18,729 bases of DNA from an uncultured Lachnospiraceae bacterium (GTDB taxonomy: Bacteria; Bacillota; Clostridia; Lachnospirales; Lachnospiraceae): contig CAJTWA010000064.1 of assembly GCA_910580195.1 (NCBI GenBank), positions 1-18,729 on the forward strand, read 5' to 3'. The position numbers and the translations under genes are program-made. Below, one piece after another: positions 13,229-18,729 of the stretch. The notes below the pieces were generated by a model. It did no database searches and was not told where the DNA came from. It saw only the letters and a list, made by a program, of their open reading frames with translations. Each line of letters starts with the position of its first letter. The first letter of the stretch is position 1.

Positions 13229-13309
13229 AGATAAAAAGGCTGCCACGCTATCATGTTTTCCTACCCTTTTGCTTGCAGTCACAGTAAAAAATAAGGATAA
13301 AAAGGCAGC
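13204..13309 (+). repeat. ~40-bp duplication of the mscS 3' end
   Basis: GCTTGCAGT(T/C)AC(G/A)GTAAAAAA and the bases after it at 13204-13243, which include the mscS stop, recur at 13271-13309 with several substitutions and a 1-bp length change. The offset is 67 bp. The copies are more diverged than those after serA, suggesting an older event. Confidence 0.8.
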
Positions 13310-13442
13310 AAGATACAGGGGCTGGGCCATGGATATCTGCGTTTCCTGTAAAACACAGTGATGGAAGGGAATTTCCAACCTGAAATAAATTGATTTCGAA
13401 CAAGAATTTTCACCCAAAATCCACAAGAAAGGAACCAACCAA

Positions 13443-16358
13443 ATGAACTTAGAAAATTGCAAAGCATATGAACTGCTGGAAGAACGGCAGCTTACCGACA
13501 TCAAATCCACAGGCTGCCTCCTGCGGCACAAAAAGAGCGGGGCAAGGATCTGCCTGATTTCTAATGAGGACGACAACAAGGTATTTTATGTGGGGTTCCG
13601 CACCCCATCCTTAGACAGCACCGGGGCGGCCCACATTCTGGAACATTCCGTGCTGTGCGGCTCGGAAAAATACCCCGTCAAGGACCCATTTATTGAGCTG
13701 GAAAAGAGCTCCCTGAACACCTTTTTAAATGCCATGACATACCCGGACAAGACCATTTACCCGGTGGCAAGCTGCAACGGCAAGGATTTCCAAAACCTGA
13801 TGGAAGTCTACATGGATGCAGTGTTCCACCCCAATATTTACCAGCACAAGGAAATTTTCGCCCAAGAGGGCTGGCATTATGAGCTGGAAGATTTGGACGC
13901 CCCCATTACCATCAACGGGGTGGTTTACAATGAGATGAAAGGGGCGTTTTCCTCCCCGGACGGGGTCCTGGAACGGGAAATTTTAAGCAGCCTTTACCCG
14001 GACACTTCCTATGCCTTTGAATCCGGCGGGAACCCGGAAAATATCCCAGAACTGACATATGGGCAGTTCCTTGCCTTCCACCAGAAATATTACCATCCCT
14101 GCAACTCCTATATTTACCTCTACGGGGATATGGACATGGAGGAAAAGCTGGAATGGATGGACAGGGAATACTTAAGCAGCTATGAAAAAATCCCGGTAGA
14201 TTCTAAGGTGAAGGCCCAAGCGCCCTTTGCCTCCTGCAGGGAAGTGGAAATCCCCTACCATATTGCCAGCGGGGAAAGCCTTGCGGACAATACGTACCTG
14301 TCCTATAATATCAGCGTTGGGAATATTTTGGACAAGACCTTATATGTGGCCTTTGAAATCTTGGATTATGCCTTATTAAGCGCGCCGGGCGCACCCTTAA
14401 AGCAAGCATTGCTGGACGCAAAGATTGGGAAAGACATTCTGGCGTCCTTTGACTGCAGCAGCCTCCAGCCCATGTTTTCCATTATTGCAAAAAACAGCAA
14501 TAAGGAGCGGAAAGAAGAATTCTTAAAGGTAATCCGGTCTGCCCTCGAAGGGCAGGTGCAGCAGGGCATCCACAAAAAATCCCTGATGGCCGGCCTAAAC
14601 AGCTATGAGTTCCGGTACCGGGAGGCAGATTTCGGTTCCTTCCCCAAGGGCCTGCTCCTTGGCATCAAGTGCTTGGACAGCTGGCTTTATGATGAAGCGC
14701 AGCCCTTTTTGCATCTGGAAGAGCTGGAAACCATTGAGTTTTTGAAAAAACAGGTGGATACCGGGTATTTCGAAGGGCTGGTGCAGAAGTATTTCTTAGA
14801 AAACACCCATGCCTCCGTGGTAATTGCAGAGCCAAAATACGGCCTGAATACGGAAAAAGAAGAAGCGCTGGCAAAGAAGCTTTCCGCTTACAAAGCTTCT
14901 TTAAGCAAGGAGGAGCTGCAGGAAATGGTTGATTTTACCCACCATTTGCGGCAGTACCAAGAGGAGCCCTCCCGGCCGGAAGATTTGGAAAAAATCCCCA
15001 CGCTTTCTAGGAGCGACATTAAAAAGACAGGGGAAAAATTATACATCCGCGAGCATCAGGCAGCCGGCACAAAGATGCTCTGCCATGACATTGACACCAA
15101 CGGGATTGCTTATTTCAGCCTGATGTTTGGCTTTCAGGGGCTGCCCGAAGAGGATATCCCATACCTTGGCATCTTAAAGTCCGTCCTTGGCTACGTCGAC
15201 ACAGAGCATTATAATTTCCGGGAACTTGCCAATGAAATCAACCTCCATACTGGGGGGATTTTCAGCAATATCGGCATTTACCCGCGGGTGGACAGCGGCA
15301 GCATCCGCTTAGAATATGAGGTAAAAATCAAGGCGCTGTACCATGAAATCCCAAAGGCCATGGAGTTGGTACAGGAAATCCTCAAAAGCAGCAGCTTCCG
15401 CAAGCAGGAGCGCATGTACGAAATCCTTGCCCAGTTAAAGTCAAGGCTCCAGATGACCTTAAGCTCCGCGGGCCACTCCATTTCCTCCATGCGCGCCATG
15501 TCTTATTTTTCCGAGAGCGCAAAATACACGGACCTGACGCAGGGCATTGCCTTTTACCAGCTTGTGAAGGATTTGGAGGAACATTTTGAGGAGAAAAAGG
15601 ATTTCCTGATGGAAAAACTGGAAATGCTGATGCCCCAGATATTCTGCAAGGATAATTTCATGGTAAGCGTAGGCGCAGAGCCAGAAGGCCAGAAGCTGGT
15701 AGAAAAGGGAATCCCCGCCTTAAAAGAAACGCTTTCCGGGAACCGGCCAAGCATGGAGCATAAGCCCCTTGCCTTGGAGCGGAAAAACGAAGGCTTTTTA
15801 GATGCCTCCCAAGTCCAATATGTGTCCCGGGCAGGGAATTTCCAGAAAGCCGGCTACCAGTACACAGGCGCTTTGCGCATCCTGAAAGTCCTTTTGGGCT
15901 ATGATTACCTTTGGATGAATGTCCGGGTAAAAGGCGGGGCATACGGGTGCATGGCCGGATTTACCCGCCGGGGCGACGGCTATTTTGCCTCCTACCGGGA
16001 TCCAAATTTGGCAAAGACCAACGAAATTTATGAGGGGATCCCAGCTTATTTGGAACAATTCCAAGCCGATGAAACGGAAATGGCAAAATACATCATCGGC
16101 ACCTTCAGCAGCGTGGACGCCCCGCTGACCCCGGCAGGGAAAACCGGGCGCAGCGCCACCGCATGGCTGACTGGGGTGACAGACGAAATGCTCCAGAAAG
16201 AGCGGGAGGAAATCTTAAACGCCACGCAGGAGGACATCCGGGGGCTTTCCGGCCTTGTGGCAGCCATTTTGGAAGACCATATGCTCTGCGTCATTGGGAA
16301 CGAGGAGAAACTGAAGGAAGAAAAAGGGATGTTCTTAACACTGGAAAACTTAATGTAA
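13443..16358 (+). CDS. M16C zinc metallopeptidase (PreP / insulinase family)
   Basis: A large cytosolic peptidase of the pitrilysin superfamily, PreP-like subgroup, which degrades peptides enclosed between its two halves. The 971-residue chain carries the inverted zinc motif HILEH (64-68: His64, Glu67, His68), and the third ligand Glu164 in NEMKGAFSSP lies 96 residues after His68, the spacing seen in PreP. The context PGSLDSTG-like HxxEHSVLCGS and FLNAMTYPDKTIYPVAS are typical. The second half has the substrate-side RVKGGAYGCMAGF segment near 825-840. There is no signal peptide. Its start has AAGAAAGG upstream, much like tgt. It is followed by a hairpin and era. The length is complete and no lesion is seen. 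Confidence 0.95.
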   Translation: MNLENCKAYELLEERQLTDIKSTGCLLRHKKSGARICLISNEDDNKVFYVGFRTPSLDSTGAAHILEHSVLCGSEKYPVKDPFIELEKSSLNTFLNAMTYPDKTIYPVASCNGKDFQNLMEVYMDAVFHPNIYQHKEIFAQEGWHYELEDLDAPITINGVVYNEMKGAFSSPDGVLEREILSSLYPDTSYAFESGGNPENIPELTYGQFLAFHQKYYHPCNSYIYLYGDMDMEEKLEWMDREYLSSYEKIPVDSKVKAQAPFASCREVEIPYHIASGESLADNTYLSYNISVGNILDKTLYVAFEILDYALLSAPGAPLKQALLDAKIGKDILASFDCSSLQPMFSIIAKNSNKERKEEFLKVIRSALEGQVQQGIHKKSLMAGLNSYEFRYREADFGSFPKGLLLGIKCLDSWLYDEAQPFLHLEELETIEFLKKQVDTGYFEGLVQKYFLENTHASVVIAEPKYGLNTEKEEALAKKLSAYKASLSKEELQEMVDFTHHLRQYQEEPSRPEDLEKIPTLSRSDIKKTGEKLYIREHQAAGTKMLCHDIDTNGIAYFSLMFGFQGLPEEDIPYLGILKSVLGYVDTEHYNFRELANEINLHTGGIFSNIGIYPRVDSGSIRLEYEVKIKALYHEIPKAMELVQEILKSSSFRKQERMYEILAQLKSRLQMTLSSAGHSISSMRAMSYFSESAKYTDLTQGIAFYQLVKDLEEHFEEKKDFLMEKLEMLMPQIFCKDNFMVSVGAEPEGQKLVEKGIPALKETLSGNRPSMEHKPLALERKNEGFLDASQVQYVSRAGNFQKAGYQYTGALRILKVLLGYDYLWMNVRVKGGAYGCMAGFTRRGDGYFASYRDPNLAKTNEIYEGIPAYLEQFQADETEMAKYIIGTFSSVDAPLTPAGKTGRSATAWLTGVTDEMLQKEREEILNATQEDIRGLSGLVAAILEDHMLCVIGNEEKLKEEKGMFLTLENLM

Positions 16359-16372
16359 GCATGGCTGCATAG

Positions 16373-16409
16373 AAACGGATGCCAGAGATTGTGTTTCTGG
16401 CGTCTGTTT
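16373..16409 (+). terminator. Hairpin between the M16C peptidase gene and era
   Basis: A 14-bp stem (16373-16386 with 16396-16409, two G-U pairs) surrounds a nine-base loop and ends in GTTTG. The T-run is short, so it may terminate only partly and let some transcripts enter era. The era ribosome binding site follows closely. Confidence 0.5.
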
Positions 16410-16432
16410 GAAAGAGAGGATAAGGAGAGGAT

Positions 16433-17338
16433 ATGGAAAAAAATTTTAAGTCAGGGTTCGTAACATTAATCGGAAGGCCGAACGTGGGGAAATCTACTTT
16501 AATGAACTGCCTGATTGGGCAGAAAATTGCCATTACGTCGAAAAAGCCCCAGACCACAAGGAACCGCATCCAGACGGTGTACACGGAGCCGGGGATTGGG
16601 CAGATTGTCTTTGTGGACACTCCGGGCATCCATAAGGCTAAGAATAAGCTGGGGGAATTCATGGTAAATGCAGCCGAGCAGACGCTCCACGACGTAGACG
16701 CCATCCTGTGGCTGGTAGAGCCTACCACCTTCATCGGGGCAGGGGAACGCCATATTTTGGAAAAACTGAAAAAAGTGCAGACCCCTGTCATTTTGGTAAT
16801 CAATAAAACCGATACCATCAAAAAGGAAGAAATCCTGCCCTGCATCGCAGCCTACCAAAAGGAATATGATTTTGCAGAGGTAATCCCCCTTTCCGCCCGC
16901 CGTGGGGAGCGCACGGAGGAACTCATCGGGCTTATTTTCAAATACCTGCCCTATGGCCCCATGTTCTATGACGAGGATACGGTAACCGACCAGCCTGAGC
17001 GGCAGATTGTGGCGGAGCTTATCCGGGAGAAATCCCTCCATGCCTTGGAGGAAGAAATCCCCCATGGGATTGCCGTTACGATTGAGCGGATGAAGGAGCG
17101 GAAGAAGGGCGGCATTGTGGACATTGAGGCAACCATTATCTGCGAGCGGGATTCCCACAAAGGGATCATTATTGGGAAGGGCGGGGCGATGTTAAAGAAA
17201 ATCGGCACCAACGCCCGGTTTGAGATTGAGAAAATGCTGGAACGCAAGGTGAACTTAAAGCTTTGGGTGAAGGTGAAGAAGGACTGGCGGGACAGTGATT
17301 TCCTGATTAAAAATTTTGGGTACCGGGAAGAAGAATAG
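16433..17338 (+). CDS. era: GTPase Era
   Basis: An essential GTPase that binds the 3' end of 16S rRNA and assists 30S subunit assembly. The 301-residue protein has G1 GRPNVGKS (14-21), a G2 threonine region TTRNRI (41-46), G3 DTPG (62-65), G4 NKTD (124-127) and G5 SAR (154-156). A C-terminal KH domain has GKGG at 248-251. Length is normal. GGAGAGG precedes the ATG at 16433. Its position before a yqzL-like gene and recO follows the common Firmicutes order; ybeY, cdd and dgkA are not seen upstream. Confidence 0.98.
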   Translation: MEKNFKSGFVTLIGRPNVGKSTLMNCLIGQKIAITSKKPQTTRNRIQTVYTEPGIGQIVFVDTPGIHKAKNKLGEFMVNAAEQTLHDVDAILWLVEPTTFIGAGERHILEKLKKVQTPVILVINKTDTIKKEEILPCIAAYQKEYDFAEVIPLSARRGERTEELIGLIFKYLPYGPMFYDEDTVTDQPERQIVAELIREKSLHALEEEIPHGIAVTIERMKERKKGGIVDIEATIICERDSHKGIIIGKGGAMLKKIGTNARFEIEKMLERKVNLKLWVKVKKDWRDSDFLIKNFGYREEE

Positions 17339-17420
17339 CGGCCTTGCAGTGTTCCCATCTTTATTTCTGCCATTTTTTATCTAGTATATCTGCTGCTTTG
17401 GAGGGATAAGCTAATATTAA

Positions 17421-17457
17421 TTACAGTAGGTTCTGGGAACCAGAGATTTTGCTGTAA
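17421..17457 (+). other. Nested hairpin ahead of the yqzL-like gene
   Basis: TTACAG (17421-17426) pairs with CTGTAA (17452-17457), enclosing GGTTC-TGG-GAACC (17429-17441). It has no T-run and lies about 25 bases before the ribosome binding site. A role in separating era from the next genes is a guess. Confidence 0.35.
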
Positions 17458-17489
17458 GAATGAACAGAAGAATAAAGGGGGACATCCAG

Positions 17490-17705
17490 ATGGTAGAACA
17501 GAAATGGACGAGATTTGCGAGCACGGGAAGTATTGAAGATTACTTAAGCTATAAGTGCTGCCATAGCATGGAAGGGATGGGCGGGGACGCGACGCGCGCC
17601 CTGATGGCAGGCAGGGAATACCGGAATGGGGGCATGGAAAGGAATGGGGCAGAACATAACGCTGACGGGCATGGTGCTTTCGGCAGCCCCGGTGGGCGAA
17701 TATGA
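17490..17705 (+). CDS. YqzL-like small protein
   Basis: A 71-residue protein of unknown function. Its first part, KWTRFASTGSIEDYLSYK (5-22), matches the pattern of the small YqzL-type proteins found between era and recO in Firmicutes (a W..F..TG....YL.YK core). The remainder is Gly/Met-rich, shows no motif, and is longer than the roughly 45-50 residues usual for the family. AGGGGG lies eight bases before the ATG at 17490; an in-frame ATG at 17460 has no good site. The final 80 bp overlap recO in another frame, so the tail may be shaped by RecO coding constraints. The family assignment rests on the short motif and gene position. Confidence 0.7.
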   Translation: MVEQKWTRFASTGSIEDYLSYKCCHSMEGMGGDATRALMAGREYRNGGMERNGAEHNADGHGAFGSPGGRI

Positions 17706-18417
17706 CAGGAGGGTGACGCTCCTCACCAAGGAAAGAGGGAAGATTTCAGCCTTTGCCCGGGGGGCAAGGCGCCCGGGCAGCCAACTGATGGCGGCTGGCA
17801 GCCCGTTTTCCTTTGGGAAATTTGAGGCCTACGAGGGGAGGAGCTCCTACACCATCGGGAAGGCGGAAATCAGCAATTATTTCCGGGGGCTGGCAGAGGA
17901 TGTTGCTAATGCATGTTATGGGTTTTATTTTCTGGAAATTGCGGATTATTATGCGAGGGAAAATACCGATGAAATACATATGTTAAAGCTGCTGTACCAG
18001 TCCCTGCGGGCGTTGGAAAAGGAAAACTTGGAAAACCGGCTGGTCCGCCGGGTGTTCGAACTGAAAGCCATGGCAATCAATGGGGAAGGGCCCCATGTAT
18101 TTTCCTGCTTGGGCTGCGGCAGGGAGGATTCCTTGGCATGGTTCCATACGAGGCGGGGCGGGGCATTGTGCGGGGGCTGCAAAAAAGGGGAGAAGGCTGT
18201 TCCAATGGATGCTTCTGCCCTTTATGCCATGCAATTTATCCTGTCTTCCAGTATTGAAAAGCTCTATACTTTTACCCTTTCGGAGCAGGCATTGGGCAAT
18301 CTGGAGCGGATTTTGGATGAGTATATAGGGTTTTATGTGGATCGGGAGTTCCATGCGCTTAAGGTGCTTAAGGAGAACCTTAGCTTTGCGGCGCAGGCTG
18401 TGGGGAAGAAAGAATGA
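17626..18417 (+). CDS. recO: DNA repair protein RecO
   Basis: It works with RecR and RecF to load RecA on SSB-coated single-stranded DNA during gap repair. The 263-residue product starts with an OB-fold region (LTGMVLSAAPVGEYDRRVTLLTKERGKISAFARGARRP), followed by a helical domain. A zinc finger has Cys161, Cys164, Cys182 and Cys185 in two CxxC pairs. Two starts are possible: 17626, with CAGGGA at a good distance, and 17644, which fits the usual MGQNITLTG N-terminus but has AAAGG almost touching the ATG. I give the longer form. Either start lies inside the yqzL-like gene, so the two are likely coupled. Confidence 0.95.
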   Translation: MGAWKGMGQNITLTGMVLSAAPVGEYDRRVTLLTKERGKISAFARGARRPGSQLMAAGSPFSFGKFEAYEGRSSYTIGKAEISNYFRGLAEDVANACYGFYFLEIADYYARENTDEIHMLKLLYQSLRALEKENLENRLVRRVFELKAMAINGEGPHVFSCLGCGREDSLAWFHTRRGGALCGGCKKGEKAVPMDASALYAMQFILSSSIEKLYTFTLSEQALGNLERILDEYIGFYVDREFHALKVLKENLSFAAQAVGKKE

Positions 18418-18588
18418 CCTTGCATGAAAGAGGGGTGGAAAATAGAATAACCTGCATTGTAAGGAAGGCGGTAAAGGGGCTTTTGGGGACGGCTCTGGTT
18501 TGCCTGTGTATTGGAAAAATTATTTCTAAGGAAAAGATGGTTGGAAGGTTCTGTTTGCCAACAATGGAAGAGGAAATAAAAATATGGC

Positions 18589-18623
18589 AAAACACCCTTG
18601 TTGTGTGGGATAAGGGGTGTTTT
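18589..18623 (+). terminator. Intrinsic terminator after recO
   Basis: AAAACACCC (18589-18597) pairs perfectly with GGGTGTTTT (18615-18623), and two further A-T pairs form past a bulged G. The stem ends in four T and more T-rich sequence. It closes the era-yqzL-recO transcription unit. Confidence 0.8.
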
Positions 18624-18634
18624 GCTGTTTATTT

Positions 18635-18692
18635 TCTTATAGGAAATACCGTGCCACTGTGAAGTGATGAAGTTCATGAATTTCCTATAAGA
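18635..18692. repeat. 13-bp perfect inverted repeat near the right edge
   Basis: TCTTATAGGAAAT (18635-18647) and its exact complement (18680-18692) are separated by 32 bases. It sits directly after the recO terminator. It may be a second terminator, an operator for a gene beyond the window, or the ends of a small element. Confidence 0.6.
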
Positions 18693-18729
18693 TAAAACCC
18701 TCCGGGAGGATGCGCACTCGCACGAAGGG

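Larger units (their letters stand above)
18418..18729 (+). other. 312-bp region after recO up to the window edge
   Basis: It holds the recO terminator (18589-18623), a 13-bp inverted repeat (18635-18692) and, at the edge, a GC-rich start of an unknown feature with a CCTC-CGG-GAGG fold. An 82-codon frame from 18414 crosses the terminator and is not credible as a gene. No other gene is seen. Confidence 0.5.

Noticed and set aside
18414..18662. 82-codon gene overlapping the recO stop
   Set aside because: Despite the ATGA overlap, the frame passes through the intrinsic terminator at 18589-18623 and has no conserved motif.

Overview
The window reads as chromosomal DNA of a Gram-positive gut anaerobe of the Clostridia, most likely a Lachnospiraceae member. 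The grounds are strong AGGAGG-type ribosome binding sites, mid-range GC with AT-rich promoters, the era - yqzL-like - recO order, a cytosolic PreP-like M16C peptidase, and protein sequences of clostridial type. This is inferred from gene content and motif recognition; no search was run. I see no tRNA, rRNA, CRISPR array, transposase or integrase.

Layout. Positions 1-1263: chorismate synthase (aroC) on the minus strand, with a repeat element just beyond its 3' end. 1264-2090: a divergent control region, then a small inorganic-pyrophosphatase-like gene whose ribosome binding site and first codons lie in a tandem triplication. 2293-3138: a KilA-N-domain protein of phage-regulator type, alone among housekeeping genes. 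3241-5092: tgt and yajC. 5336-10600: an amino-acid block, leuB (leucine), ilvB (branched chain), serC and serA (serine). ilvB and serC overlap and are probably translationally coupled. 10831-12102: an HD-domain protein on the minus strand, convergent with serA and divergent from mscS (12314-13228). 13443-16358: the M16C peptidase. 16433-18417: era, a yqzL-like small gene and recO, followed by a terminator.

How the genes relate. aroC makes the common precursor of aromatic amino acids. leuB and ilvB serve branched-chain synthesis, and serC plus serA perform two consecutive serine steps. tgt acts on tRNA, yajC on protein export, era on 30S assembly and recO on repair. MscS guards against osmotic downshock. 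The HD protein may be a signalling or nucleotide-hydrolysing regulator, but its substrate is unknown.

The most unusual signal is not a gene. At five gene boundaries a gene terminus has been tandemly duplicated into the adjacent intergenic space: the 5' end of the pyrophosphatase-like gene (3 units) and the 3' ends of the KilA-N gene (2), serC (4), serA (2) and mscS (2). A sixth 30-bp tandem duplication lies in the element after aroC. That element has a relative after the HD gene, where it contains a perfect 20-bp hairpin stem. There is also a perfect 32-bp palindrome inside the KilA-N gene. I found no evidence of a defence island, biosynthetic cluster or other complete new system.
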